A program made the translations under genes and the position numbers. This document shows positions 34,441 through 43,583 of a stretch of DNA of 64,000 nucleotides, piece by piece. The first letter of the stretch is position 1. Each line of letters starts with the position of its first letter. The stretch covers positions 3,597,501-3,661,500 of the forward strand of contig NZ_LT960614.1 of assembly GCF_900231165.1 (NCBI RefSeq), given 5' to 3'. The DNA comes from Hartmannibacter diazotrophicus. GTDB taxonomy: Bacteria; Pseudomonadota; Alphaproteobacteria; Rhizobiales; Pleomorphomonadaceae. The notes beneath the pieces are model-generated. The model had not been told where the DNA came from and did not search any database. It worked only from the letters and a program-made list of their open reading frames with translations.

Positions 34441-35649
34441 TCAATAGGCCACCGGCTTGTCGATGAGATGCTTGTGGCTGCCGAGCTTGCCATTGGCGAC
34501 CATCGACCCGAGCGCCTCGACGATCACGCGGGTGCCGAAGAGCGCCGTGATGTCCGAGGTGTCGTAGGGCGGACTGACCTCGACGACCTCGAGGCCGCAA
34601 AGGCCTTCCGCAGCGACGAGACCGAGGATCTTCAGCGCCTCGCGCGGCAGGAAGCCGCCCGGTTCCGGCCAGCCGGTGCCCGGCACGAAGCCGCAGTCGA
34701 TGCTGTCGACGTCGAAGGAGATATAGACCGCGTCGGCATCCTTCCAGGCGAGTTCGAGGGCGATCTCGGCGGTCTTTTCCAGGCCGATCCGCTCGATATC
34801 GTCGATCGTCAGCACATTGGTGTTGCGTTCGCGCCCGACCTTCACGCCGTCGCGCGGCACCTGCCAGCCGCCGATACCGAGCTGGACGAGGTTCGTCGCC
34901 GGCACGTTCGGCATGTTGGTCGCCCAGAACCACGGCGTCGTGTGCATCCGCTCGTCGAGATCCTTTTCCTGGATGTCGATGTGGCGGTCGAAGTGGATAA
35001 TGCCGATCTTCTTCGAGGTGCACTCGGCGATGCCGCGCACGCAGGGAAAGCCGATGGAGTGGTCGCCGCCGATCATCACCGGCAGCGCGCCAGACGAGAA
35101 GACATGCGCGACGCCGCGCGTGATCTGGTCGAAGCTCTTTTCCAGGTTGCCCGGGATCGTGAAGACGTCGCCGGCATCGCACAGCGTCATCTGTTCGCGC
35201 AGGTCGACGCCCATCTCGTAGTTGTAGGGCGTATAGAGCGCGGAGATGCGGCGCACGCCCTGCGGCCCGAAGCGGGTGCCGGGGCGGTAGGTCGTGCCGC
35301 TGTCGAAGGGAATGCCGAGGACGGCGGCGTCGTATTTGGCGACGTCGCGGACGTTCTCCACGTATGGCGCCTTGAGGAAGGTGTTGATGCCGGCGAAATG
35401 CGGCAGTTCCCCGCGCGCAAAGGTCGGGATCGACTTGTCGGTGAGGCTTTCCGCCCCCGGCAGGCCCATCTCCAGCGCCCACTTGCGCTCGCGCGCCCAG
35501 CCCTTGCCGGAAAGCTCGGCCTCGGCCTCCAGCGCCCTCCAACCCTGGGTCTCCAGCTTGTTGAAATCGGGATGGTGGCGGCGGGACCGCCCGGCCACCT
35601 TGGTGATGCCGGCCCTTTTGGCTTGACGGACGGGACCATGCGACATCAT
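34441..35649 (-). CDS. gdmH: Nickel-dependent guanidinase (agmatinase/arginase family)
   Basis: A 402-residue ureohydrolase, longer than agmatinases (~310) because of an N-terminal extension of ~80 residues, as in Synechocystis GdmH. Metal ligands are intact: GGDHS, then HFDRHIDIQ (the D-x-H-x-D triad with Arg in place of the usual Ala), and SFDVDSID. The segments ERMHTTPWFWATNM and VPGTGWPEPGG also fit the guanidinase branch as I recall it. The product would be urea plus ammonia from guanidine. The ATG overlaps the ATPase stop, and the operon begins with a guanidine-I riboswitch, which strongly supports the substrate. No urease is visible in this window. Confidence 0.87.
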   Translation of the reverse strand: MMSHGPVRQAKRAGITKVAGRSRRHHPDFNKLETQGWRALEAEAELSGKGWARERKWALEMGLPGAESLTDKSIPTFARGELPHFAGINTFLKAPYVENVRDVAKYDAAVLGIPFDSGTTYRPGTRFGPQGVRRISALYTPYNYEMGVDLREQMTLCDAGDVFTIPGNLEKSFDQITRGVAHVFSSGALPVMIGGDHSIGFPCVRGIAECTSKKIGIIHFDRHIDIQEKDLDERMHTTPWFWATNMPNVPATNLVQLGIGGWQVPRDGVKVGRERNTNVLTIDDIERIGLEKTAEIALELAWKDADAVYISFDVDSIDCGFVPGTGWPEPGGFLPREALKILGLVAAEGLCGLEVVEVSPPYDTSDITALFGTRVIVEALGSMVANGKLGSHKHLIDKPVAY

Positions 35650-36446
35650 GCAACGCTCCTTGCTTCTTCTTGGGCCTCGGTAACCGGAGGCAGCGGTTTG
35701 GAAAATCCGAGAACCGGGACAGCGGAGCCCGGATCGAGGTCAAAGTCGTAGGTGATCTTGGCGCCATAGCGGCCGGGGGCCTGCGGATCGACGCGCGGCT
35801 TGTCGAAGGCGACGACCCGCGTGCCGAGCCCGAAGGCTTCCTTCAGGTCGTGGGTGACCATGATCACCGTCATGCCGCAGTCTTTCCAGATCGGCTTGAT
35901 GAGGGCATGCATCTGCGCCCGCGTGCCGGGGTCAAGCGCACCGAAGGGCTCGTCCAGCAGCAGAACCTTCGGCCTTTTCGCAATGGCCTGGGCAATGGCC
36001 AGACGCTGCATCTGGCCACCGGACAGCAGCGAGGGATATTTGCCGCCATGTTCGCCGAGCCCCACTTCCTCGATCAGCCCGCGCGCCTCTTCGAGCGCGG
36101 CGCGGCGGCGTGCGCCGAAGAGTTTGCCAAGGAAGGGACTTGCCGAGAATTCGAAGGCGGCCAGGACATTTTCGAGCGCGGTCAGGTGCGGAAAGACGGA
36201 ATAGCGCTGGAAGACGACGCCACGGTCGGGACCCGGCTCACCGGGCAGCGGCTCGCCGTCGAGCAGAATCTGCCCCCGTGTCGGCCGCTCCTGCCCCAGC
36301 ACCATGCGCAGGAAGGTGGACTTGCCGCAGCCGGAGGGACCGACGACCGACAGGAACGCACCCGAGGGAATTTCGAGGTTCAGACCCTCGATGACGATCT
36401 GGTCGCCATATTCCATCCAGACATCGCGGACCGAGATCGCACTCAT
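35646..36446 (-). CDS. NitT/TauT-type ABC transporter ATPase (guanidine operon)
   Basis: A 266-residue ATPase: Walker A GPSGCGKST near residue 38, signature LLSGGQMQR near 145, Walker B VLLLDEPFGALD near 165, and H-loop VTHD. It belongs to the nitrate/taurine/bicarbonate group. It overlaps the guanidinase start by 4 bp and the permease stop by 1 bp. It is proposed to energise guanidine uptake because of the riboswitch at the operon head. Confidence 0.92.
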   Translation of the reverse strand: MSAISVRDVWMEYGDQIVIEGLNLEIPSGAFLSVVGPSGCGKSTFLRMVLGQERPTRGQILLDGEPLPGEPGPDRGVVFQRYSVFPHLTALENVLAAFEFSASPFLGKLFGARRRAALEEARGLIEEVGLGEHGGKYPSLLSGGQMQRLAIAQAIAKRPKVLLLDEPFGALDPGTRAQMHALIKPIWKDCGMTVIMVTHDLKEAFGLGTRVVAFDKPRVDPQAPGRYGAKITYDFDLDPGSAVPVLGFSKPLPPVTEAQEEARSVA

Positions 36447-37267
36447 CAGCGGGCCTCCTGCACGTAGGCCCAGGGGAAGCCCCAGCGGGCGAGCCGCGCA
36501 AGAGCGAAATCGAGCACATAGGCGATCAGCGTGATCCAGGCGACATAGGGCAGGATGGTGTCCATGGCGAGGTAGCGCCGGACGAGAAAGATACGGTAGC
36601 CAAGGCCGTTCTCCGCCGCGATGGCCTCGGCCGAAATGAGAAACAGGAAAGCCGGCCCGAGCGACAGGCGAAGCGCTTCCAGAAGCCTTGGAAAGGTCTG
36701 GGGCAGCGCCACCCGAAGCGTCGTCTGCCAGGTGGAGGCGCCGAGCGTCTGCGCCTTGATCATCTGCTCGCGCGGAATGGCCCCCACGGTCATCGCAAGA
36801 TCGCGCATCAGGAAGGGCGTGATGCCGATGACGATCAGCATCACCTTGGACAATTCGCCAAGGCCGAAGACGATGAACAGCACCGGCAGGATCGCCATCG
36901 GCGGGATCATGGACAACACCGCGACCAGCGGCCCGAGGCCGGCGCTTGCCGTCGGCAGCATGCCGAGAAGAAGACCGAAGCCGAGGCCGATGGCCGCGGC
37001 AAAGCCGAGCCCGAGACCCAGCCGCTGCAGACTGGCTGCCGTATCGGCCCAAAGCACCAGCGTGCCCGACCGCTTGTCCGGCTCCGTGGCAAGCCGTGTC
37101 ACGGTCGTCGCCATTTCGGAAACCGGTGGCAACAGCTTGTCGTTCGGGTTCACCGCCCGCCGTTCGGCCGAGCCCGTGACATAGAGGAATGCGATCAGGA
37201 CGAAGGGGATCAGGGCAAGGAAAAACCGTGCCCCCTTCCCCGGCACGACGTTCATGGCGCGTCGCAT
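36446..37267 (-). CDS. NitT/TauT-type ABC transporter permease (guanidine operon)
   Basis: A 273-residue inner-membrane permease with six helices. The EAA loop reads MIKAQTLGASTWQTTLRVALPQ (within residues ~170-195), which is typical of SsuC/TauC/NrtB. ATG at 37267 follows GAGGAG at a good distance; an in-frame upstream start lacks one. A long periplasmic segment after helix 1 (~35-75) is usual for this group. It lies between the solute-binding and ATPase genes. Confidence 0.92.
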   Translation of the reverse strand: MRRAMNVVPGKGARFFLALIPFVLIAFLYVTGSAERRAVNPNDKLLPPVSEMATTVTRLATEPDKRSGTLVLWADTAASLQRLGLGLGFAAAIGLGFGLLLGMLPTASAGLGPLVAVLSMIPPMAILPVLFIVFGLGELSKVMLIVIGITPFLMRDLAMTVGAIPREQMIKAQTLGASTWQTTLRVALPQTFPRLLEALRLSLGPAFLFLISAEAIAAENGLGYRIFLVRRYLAMDTILPYVAWITLIAYVLDFALARLARWGFPWAYVQEAR

Positions 37268-37383
37268 CAGCCTGTCTCCTCTTTGGTCAACGGTTCGTTC
37301 CATTGGCGATTGAGAGGGAGTGCCAGGGGGCAGCCCCCTCCCATTTCGCCATCAGGCAAGGATGAATGGCCTGGAGAAAGCGA

Positions 37384-38475
37384 TCAGAGCTTTCCTTCGG
37401 CGGCCATCTCCATGTAGCTCGGATCGAAGCGCAGCTTCACGTTGCCCTCGTCGCCAAGCACCTTGCCGCCCGGAAAGCCGATGCCGATGACATCGGGGCT
37501 CGGAGCGCCATCACCGAGGAGACCATGGTCGAAGGAGAAGGTGCGCACGTGATCCATCGTCGTCACCAGATCCTCGCTCTTGGTGAAGGCGACCGCATCG
37601 GCAGCGCTGGAGAAGAGCTTGGTGGCGGCAAGCTGCGCGTCGTAGCCGGCCATGTCCGTGCCCGACATCTCGCCCATCGCGGCCCTTGCCTTCTGGCCCG
37701 CTTCCGCCTGGTCGATGACCAGCGCCATGGTCTCATACCAGGCCCCGGCGAGAGCCTTGCCGAAATCGGGGTTGTCCTTCAGCGTCTCCGTGTTGACGGC
37801 GAGCATGTCGATGATCTCGCCCGGGATCTGGGAGGAGTTGAAGACCTCGGTCGCACCCGGCTCGGCCTTCACCTCGGCCAGCAGCGGGTTCCAGGTCACG
37901 ACCGTCGTCGTCTCGGGCGCCTTGAAGGCGGCGACCATGTCCGCGTCGGACGTGTTGACGACCGTCAGGTCCTTCTCCGAAAGGCCGGCCGTATCGAGCG
38001 CGCGGGCGAGCAGATAGTGCGACACCGAAAGCTCGACCAGATTGACGGTCTCGCCCTTGAGGTCCGCCACCGACTTCGCGGTCTTGGAGACGATGCCGTC
38101 GTTGCCGTTGGAGAAGTCGCCGACGATGAGCGCCGTGGTGTCGACGCCGCCGGCCGCCGGGATCGTCAGCGCATCCATGTTCGTCACCGTCACGCCGTCG
38201 AATTTGCCGGCCGTGTACTGGTTGATGGACTCCACATAATCGTTGATCTGCGTGACGTTGATCGTGAGGCCGTATTTGTCGGCCCATTTCTTCACGATGC
38301 CTGCGTCCGCCGCATAGGGCCACGGCATCCAGCCGACGTAGATCGTCCAGGCGATGTTGAATTCCTTCTTCGCCTCGGCCGCCGCCGGGGTCATGCTCGC
38401 CGCAAGCCCGATGGCAAGACCTGTCGCGGCGAGAGTGAAGGATCGGGCGAAGCTGGAAAATGTCTTGGTGCGCAT
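37384..38475 (-). CDS. NitT/TauT-type solute-binding protein, predicted guanidine-binding
   Basis: A 363-residue periplasmic protein. The signal peptide covers residues ~1-34 (cut near PAAAEA). The fold is the ABC solute-binding type of the nitrate/sulfonate/bicarbonate family: FNIAWTIYVGWMPW at the N-terminus, then GKFDGVTVTNMDAL and AWYETMALV. It is the first gene behind the guanidine-I riboswitch, so its likely ligand is guanidine or a guanidinium compound; ligand residues cannot be proven by reading. 116 bp separate it from the permease gene. Confidence 0.88.
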   Translation of the reverse strand: MRTKTFSSFARSFTLAATGLAIGLAASMTPAAAEAKKEFNIAWTIYVGWMPWPYAADAGIVKKWADKYGLTINVTQINDYVESINQYTAGKFDGVTVTNMDALTIPAAGGVDTTALIVGDFSNGNDGIVSKTAKSVADLKGETVNLVELSVSHYLLARALDTAGLSEKDLTVVNTSDADMVAAFKAPETTTVVTWNPLLAEVKAEPGATEVFNSSQIPGEIIDMLAVNTETLKDNPDFGKALAGAWYETMALVIDQAEAGQKARAAMGEMSGTDMAGYDAQLAATKLFSSAADAVAFTKSEDLVTTMDHVRTFSFDHGLLGDGAPSPDVIGIGFPGGKVLGDEGNVKLRFDPSYMEMAAEGKL

Positions 38476-38578
38476 ACGGCTGCTCCCCTCGTCGTAAAGG
38501 TCTGGAGCTCACGCGGCGCTGCTCAAGGTTTGGAAATCACGGCACACGGGATCTCCAAAGCAACGATATCGCTGCATG

Positions 38579-38695
38579 AGCCTCCCGGGCTTTTGTCCCG
38601 CCGTGGACCCGTCGGATGTCTCTCCGGCGGGGCGTTTCTCTCGGACCAGCCGTGCCGCAATGCTTCGATTGCCTGCACCGGAACCCTAGAAACTT
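38579..38695 (-). ncRNA. Guanidine-I (ykkC) riboswitch
   Basis: Reading the minus strand, the conserved ykkC blocks occur in order and spacing: CTAGGGTTCCG (38689-38679), GGTCCGAGAG shortly after (about 38648-38639), ACGGCGGGACAAAAGCCCGGGAGG at the 3' end (finishing at 38581; key core AAAAGCCCGGGAG). These nucleotides form the guanidinium pocket and helices P1-P3 in solved structures. It lies ~100 nt upstream of the solute-binding protein gene. I see no clean intrinsic terminator after it, so it may act on translation or by another route. Confidence 0.95.
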
Positions 38696-39109
38696 CCCGA
38701 AGTATAGGGCCGCCCCACCAAATCGAAAGCCGCAAGTCTGTGCAAGGGAGGTCAAATAATAATCTCTCTGCCCATAATTTATACGCATCACAAATCCGCC
38801 ATCGATTGATGTAAAGAAATCTGCGTAGAGTGAGTGATCGGGAAATCGAACCTGAGGCCGAGACGAGATCGGATCAAATTTTCCGAATATTGTTCTGCAT
38901 CCCGGCGCAATCTAGTCTTTCCAGACTTGAATTTAATGTCGGCTGAATTGCCGAAACAGGCGGAATTCACCGGCAAGTCCGCGCTCAGGCAGCCCTCTCG
39001 CGGGCGAACTCTCGGACAGCCATGCAGATTGTTTGACGAAACGATCCGCCCGAATTTCCTGTCAGCGCACGGAAGCGGCGCACGCCATGCCTTCAACGGG
39101 AGTTGCGAC

Positions 39110-40714
39110 GTGAGTGAAACCGCCCCCAACGTGCTGATGATCTACCCGGCCTTCAACGGGTCGTCCTTCTGGAACTATCGCAGCACCTGCGAAATGGTGG
39201 GCGCCAGATACGTCGCGCCGCCACTTGGCCTGATGACGGTCGCGGCCTTGTTGCCACCGACCTGGCCAGTCCGGCTCGTCGACCTGAATGTCGCGACGCT
39301 GGAAGAGCCCGATCTCGCCTGGGCGGACATGGTGATGATCGGGGGGATGCTGCCGCAGCAGGCCGCCGCATTGCGATTGCTGGAGATGTGCCGCAGCCGG
39401 GGGATCGTCACCGTGGTTGGCGGACCGGACGCCACGTCCAGCCCGGACCGCTACGAAGCGGCGAGCTTCCGGGTCCTTGGCGAGGCGGAAAGCATCATCG
39501 GCGAGTTCGTGCAAGCCTACGAGGATGGCGCGCGAAGCGGCACCTTCGAAGCGCCGAAGTTTCAGGCCGATGTGACCACAACGCCCATTCCGCGCTTCGA
39601 TCTCATCGATTTCTCGAACTATCTCGAAGTGAATATCCAGTTTTCGCGTGGCTGCCCGTTCACCTGCGAATTTTGCGACATCATCGAACTTTATGGCCGG
39701 AAGCCCCGTACGAAGACGGTCCCCCAGATCCTTGCCGAGCTGCAGCGTCTCCATGACCTCGGCTATCGCGGTCATGTCGATTTCGTCGATGACAACCTCA
39801 TCGGCAACAAGAAGGCGCTCAAGGCCCTCCTGCCCCATCTGATCGACTGGCAGACGCGCCACAACCGGCCCTTCGAGCTTTCGACCGAGGCCTCTTTGAA
39901 TCTGGCGGACGACGACGCTTTGCTCGAACTGATGGCGCAAGCCGGATTTTTCGCCGTCTTCATCGGGATCGAGAGCCCGGATCCAGACGTTCTCAACGCC
40001 ACGCGCAAGAAGCAGAACACCCGCCGCGACATCGCGGCAAGCATCCAGAATATCTACGACAAGGGGATGTTCGTCATCGCCGGATTCATCATCGGCTTTG
40101 ACGAGGAAAGCAGCAAGGCGGGCAAGGAAATCGGGGCGCTGATCGAGGAGGCGGCGATGCCTGTCGCGATGGCCGGCCTGCTCTACGCCCTGCCGAACAC
40201 GCAGTTGACCCGTCGCCTGCGCCGCGAAGGCCGGCTGCATACGCAGCACTCCGTCGACCTCGATGACGGGCTCGACGATCAATGCACCTCGGGGCTGAAT
40301 TTCGTCACGCAGCGACCGCGCGCCGAAGTGCTGGCTGACTATCGCGCCCTCGTCGACCGCATCTACCGGCCGGAGGCATATTTCGCCCGCGTGCGCTCCG
40401 TCGTGCGCCGGATCGACACCTCAAGGCCGAACGGATCGCTCATGTCAGGCGATTTTCGCAAGGATACGATACAGGCCCTGCGCCTGTTTTACGCCTTCAC
40501 TGTCCGCTTTCCGGCCTGGCGTGGGCTTTTCTGGGTAACGGTCGCGGACTGTCTGATCCGCAATCCCAAGAGCCTGAAGCCGGCGCTGCGGATGATCGCC
40601 CTCTTCGTCCATCTCGGGCCGTTCTCGCGCTTCGTTTCCACAGAGATCGGCCGTCAGGTCGACGATCTGTCGAAGGGCGATTGGGTCGAGCCGATGCTTG
40701 CGGCGGCCGAATAG
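39110..40714 (+). CDS. B12-binding radical SAM enzyme (DUF4070/HpnP-like group)
   Basis: A 534-residue protein starting at GTG 39110, with GGGAG 7 bp upstream; the frame is open further upstream but without support. Residues ~8-150 form a cobalamin-binding Rossmann domain (APPLGLMTVAALLP; VVGGPDATSSP). The radical SAM core follows, with the cluster motif CPFTCEFCDI near residue 180. The C-terminal ~130 residues match the DUF4070 extension seen in B12 radical SAM methylases and hopanoid C2-methylase HpnP. It would methylate or rearrange an unactivated carbon. No hopanoid genes are in the window, so the substrate is open. Confidence 0.85.
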   Translation: MSETAPNVLMIYPAFNGSSFWNYRSTCEMVGARYVAPPLGLMTVAALLPPTWPVRLVDLNVATLEEPDLAWADMVMIGGMLPQQAAALRLLEMCRSRGIVTVVGGPDATSSPDRYEAASFRVLGEAESIIGEFVQAYEDGARSGTFEAPKFQADVTTTPIPRFDLIDFSNYLEVNIQFSRGCPFTCEFCDIIELYGRKPRTKTVPQILAELQRLHDLGYRGHVDFVDDNLIGNKKALKALLPHLIDWQTRHNRPFELSTEASLNLADDDALLELMAQAGFFAVFIGIESPDPDVLNATRKKQNTRRDIAASIQNIYDKGMFVIAGFIIGFDEESSKAGKEIGALIEEAAMPVAMAGLLYALPNTQLTRRLRREGRLHTQHSVDLDDGLDDQCTSGLNFVTQRPRAEVLADYRALVDRIYRPEAYFARVRSVVRRIDTSRPNGSLMSGDFRKDTIQALRLFYAFTVRFPAWRGLFWVTVADCLIRNPKSLKPALRMIALFVHLGPFSRFVSTEIGRQVDDLSKGDWVEPMLAAAE

Positions 40715-40738
40715 CCCGGCCGCCGCAAGACATACTCT

Positions 40739-41338
40739 TTAGCTCGCGATCTTGGCCGCGATCTTGGCCACATGCGCGCCCTGGAAGCGGGCGGCATCGA
40801 GCTCCACGGCCGACGGCATGCGGGAGCCGTCGCCGTCGGTGATCGTCGAGGCGCCGTAGGGCGAACCGCCCTTGATCTCGTCGACGCCCATCTGGCCCTG
40901 GAAGGAATAGGGCAGACCGACAACCACCATGCCGTGATGCATCAGCGTCGGGATAAAGCCGAGCAGCGTCGACTCCTGGCCGCCATGCTGCGTGGCCGAC
41001 GACGTGAAGACGGAACCGACCTTGCCGACCAGCTTGCCCTGGAACCAAAGGCTCCCGGTCTGGTCGATGAAGTTGCGCATCTGCGACGCGACGGTGCCAA
41101 AGCGCGTGCCGGCGCCAAAGATGATGGCGTCGTAGTCCGACAGCTCGTCGACGGTCGCGATTGGCGCGTCCTGGTCGAGCTTGAAATGAGACGCCTTGGC
41201 GACCTCCTCCGGCACGAGTTCCGGAACGCGCTTGATCGTCACATCGGCGCCTTCCGACGCCGCGCCTTCAGCGACGGCCTTGGCCATCGCCTCGATGTGC
41301 CCATAGGCCGAATAATAGAGAACGAGAACCTTTGCCAT
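40739..41338 (-). CDS. wrbA: NAD(P)H:quinone oxidoreductase WrbA
   Basis: A 199-residue flavodoxin-like FMN enzyme. The phosphate loop is [12 protein letters not shown], followed by [24 protein letters not shown] (residues ~78-102) and [15 protein letters not shown], all hallmark WrbA signatures. It catalyses two-electron reduction of quinones and protects against oxidative stress. ATG at 41338; a longer frame lacks support. It converges with the radical SAM gene. Confidence 0.95.
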   Translation of the reverse strand: MAKVLVLYYSAYGHIEAMAKAVAEGAASEGADVTIKRVPELVPEEVAKASHFKLDQDAPIATVDELSDYDAIIFGAGTRFGTVASQMRNFIDQTGSLWFQGKLVGKVGSVFTSSATQHGGQESTLLGFIPTLMHHGMVVVGLPYSFQGQMGVDEIKGGSPYGASTITDGDGSRMPSAVELDAARFQGAHVAKIAAKIAS

Positions 41339-41613
41339 AATGCCTCCATCGACGTTCGATTGGTTCGTTGGCAGGCATATAGGCTTATTGGCGGTGACGT
41401 CAGCCACCTATGCATGGACTGACTGTTTACGAAAAACGCGCCAATCAAACAGGTTTGATGAAATTGACACTCTGAGAAGACTGCGGAAGGAGGCTGCTCC
41501 CGCGCCGGCCTGAACAGTGCGCCAGTTGCAGCACCGGTCGAAGCGCAGTGCGATCCGGGCCCTTCGGACACGGTCGCGGAAACGGCGGGCGATCAACTTC
41601 CGAAGCCGGCCTG

Positions 41614-41647
41614 AACGAAAAATGCCGCGGAGCGAACTCCGCGGCAT
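41614..41647 (-). terminator. Intrinsic terminator of tctCBA
   Basis: An 11-bp perfect stem ATGCCGCGGAG / CTCCGCGGCAT with a 4-nt loop. On the minus strand a run of T follows (complement of the AAAA at 41618-41621). It lies 30 bp after the tctA stop. Confidence 0.9.
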
Positions 41648-41676
41648 CTCGATTGTCGTTGAACCGATCGGGTCGA

Positions 41677-43197
41677 TCAGGCCGAAGCTTCGCCCGGCGT
41701 GCCGCCCTTGCCCTTGATGTTGTTGATCAGGGACGAGATCACCGGCCAGAAGAGCATGAAGAGAGCGAGCGTGACGATCGAACCAACCAGCCAGTTGGAG
41801 AAAAAGATCGACATGTCGCCTTCGGAAACCAGCATCGCCTGACGGAAGCCGTTTTCGGCATTGGCACCGAGAACAAGAGCCAGAACCATCGGAGCGAGCG
41901 GGTAGTTGCACTTCTTGAAGAGGTAACCGATTACGCCGAAGACCATCATCACCGAGATGTCCAGGAGCGCGTTGTTCACCGTGTAGGCACCGATCGCACA
42001 GATCACGAGGATGATCGGCGCAATGATCGAGAACGGAATGCGCAGGATCGACGCGAAGATCGGAACCGTCGTCAGCACCACGATCAGGCCGGCGATGTTG
42101 CCGAGGTAGATCGAGGCAATGAGACCCCAGACGAAGTCCTTCTGCTCAACAAAGAGCAGCGGGCCGGGCTGGAGACCCCAGATCAGCAGACCGCCGAGCA
42201 GAACCGCGGCAGTGGGCGAACCCGGGATGCCGAGGGTGAGCATCGGAAGCAGGGCCGACGTACCGGCCGCGTGAGCGGCGGTTTCCGGGGCGACGACGCC
42301 TTCCAGTTCACCGGTGCCGAACTTGTCGCCGTTCTTCGAGAAGCGCTTGGCAAGGCCGTAGCTCATGAAGGAGGCCGGAGTCGCGCCACCGGGAGTGATG
42401 CCCATCCAGCAGCCGACGATGGCACCGCGGATCGAGGTGACCCAGTACTTCGGCAGGATCTTCCAGGTCTGCCAGACAACCGTCGGGCTGATCTTGGCAT
42501 CCTTGCCGCGGAAGGCGAGGCCCTCTTCCATGGTCAGCAGAATTTCGCCGACGCCGAAGAGACCGATAACCGCGATCAGGAAGTCAAAGCCACGCAGCAG
42601 TTCGACCGTACCGAAGGTCATGCGCAGTTCGCCCGTCACGCCGTCCATGCCGACGCAGGCCAGAGCGAAGCCCAACATCATGGCCGACAAGACCTTGAAT
42701 GGCGGCTCTTTGCCCATACCTACGAAGGAGCAGAAGGTCAGCAGGTAGACGGAGAAGAACTCGGCCGGACCGAACCGCAAGGCGAAGCTGGCGATCAGCG
42801 GGGCAAGGAAGGTCAGGACGACGGTGGCGATGAACGCACCGATGAAGGACGACGTGAACGCCGCCGTCAGCGCTTGGCCCGCCTGGCCCTTTTGAGCGAG
42901 CGGGAAGCCGTCGAAGGTGGTTGCCACCGACCAGGGTTCGCCCGGGATGTTGAACAGGACCGACGTGATAGCGCCGCCGAACAAGGCTCCCCAGTAGATG
43001 GAGGAGAGCATGATGATCGCGGACGTGGGGTCCATCGAGAAGGTCAGGGGCAACAGAATGGCAACGCCGTTGGCGCCGCCGAGGCCCGGGAGCACACCGA
43101 TGAGAACGCCCAGGAAAACGCCGATGAACATGTAGACGATGTTCATCGGATCGGCCAAGACGCCGAACCCGTGCATCAGGGAAAAGAACGCGTCCAA
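41677..43197 (-). CDS. tctA: Tripartite tricarboxylate transporter large membrane subunit TctA
   Basis: A 506-residue integral membrane protein with ~11-12 helices. It has the TctA signatures GVLPGLGGANGVAILLPLTF near residue 38-57, YWGALFGGAITSVLFNIPGEP near 68, and GCWMGITPGGATPASFMSYG. The start is a TTG at 43197 behind GGAGG, a weaker codon than its partners use. The tctB stop lies 386 bp upstream, an unusually long gap for these normally adjacent genes. Family role: proton- or sodium-driven uptake of carboxylates with TctB and TctC. Confidence 0.93.
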   Translation of the reverse strand: MDAFFSLMHGFGVLADPMNIVYMFIGVFLGVLIGVLPGLGGANGVAILLPLTFSMDPTSAIIMLSSIYWGALFGGAITSVLFNIPGEPWSVATTFDGFPLAQKGQAGQALTAAFTSSFIGAFIATVVLTFLAPLIASFALRFGPAEFFSVYLLTFCSFVGMGKEPPFKVLSAMMLGFALACVGMDGVTGELRMTFGTVELLRGFDFLIAVIGLFGVGEILLTMEEGLAFRGKDAKISPTVVWQTWKILPKYWVTSIRGAIVGCWMGITPGGATPASFMSYGLAKRFSKNGDKFGTGELEGVVAPETAAHAAGTSALLPMLTLGIPGSPTAAVLLGGLLIWGLQPGPLLFVEQKDFVWGLIASIYLGNIAGLIVVLTTVPIFASILRIPFSIIAPIILVICAIGAYTVNNALLDISVMMVFGVIGYLFKKCNYPLAPMVLALVLGANAENGFRQAMLVSEGDMSIFFSNWLVGSIVTLALFMLFWPVISSLINNIKGKGGTPGEASA

Positions 43198-43583
43198 GGG
43201 AGGATCCTCCGTTAGGTATTTCTTCCTTGGAGCCTGACGGTAAGAAGGCTTCTAAGCGGCCTTTTGTCGGCTCCAAGTCTTCGAGTCACTTGAATTGACG
43301 TTGGCATATTTTTGGCATGCCAGCGATTTTCGCAAAATTTTTTGGCCGCGTGCCGGAACACTGCTGCAGCACCAGACGTTTCAGTGTGAAAGACTGGTAC
43401 GGTTCCACGAGCCTTCTGCGTGCCTGTCGCCAGACGAACGGATAAGCTCTTGCAAAGCCCGGCGAAACCATTCTTCGGCAAACCTGACAGGCATCAAAAT
43501 TTCGATTGATGTCATGAAGTCTGAAGAACTGTGGAACGTCAGGACAGTGTCAACGGCGGGCGACGCGCGGTCGCCGTTTTCGA
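43198..43583. promoter_or_regulatory. Long tctB-tctA intergenic region
   Basis: 386 bp with no convincing gene, AT-rich around 43290-43350. It contains the TGGCATGCCA palindrome (43313-43322) and a second half-site TTGGCAT just before it at 43301. An internal promoter for tctA, or an mRNA processing region, is likely. Confidence 0.5.
43313..43322. promoter_or_regulatory. TGGCATGCCA palindrome, copy 1
   Basis: Exact 10-bp palindrome within the tctB-tctA gap, preceded by TTGGCAT at 43301. One of four exact copies within 4.3 kb. Confidence 0.6.

Noticed and set aside
38713-38730. Sigma-54-like element (CTTGCACAGACTTGC on the minus strand) upstream of the guanidine riboswitch
   Set aside because: The -24 GG is replaced and the spacing between the blocks is one base short, so it does not meet the GG-N10-GC rule.
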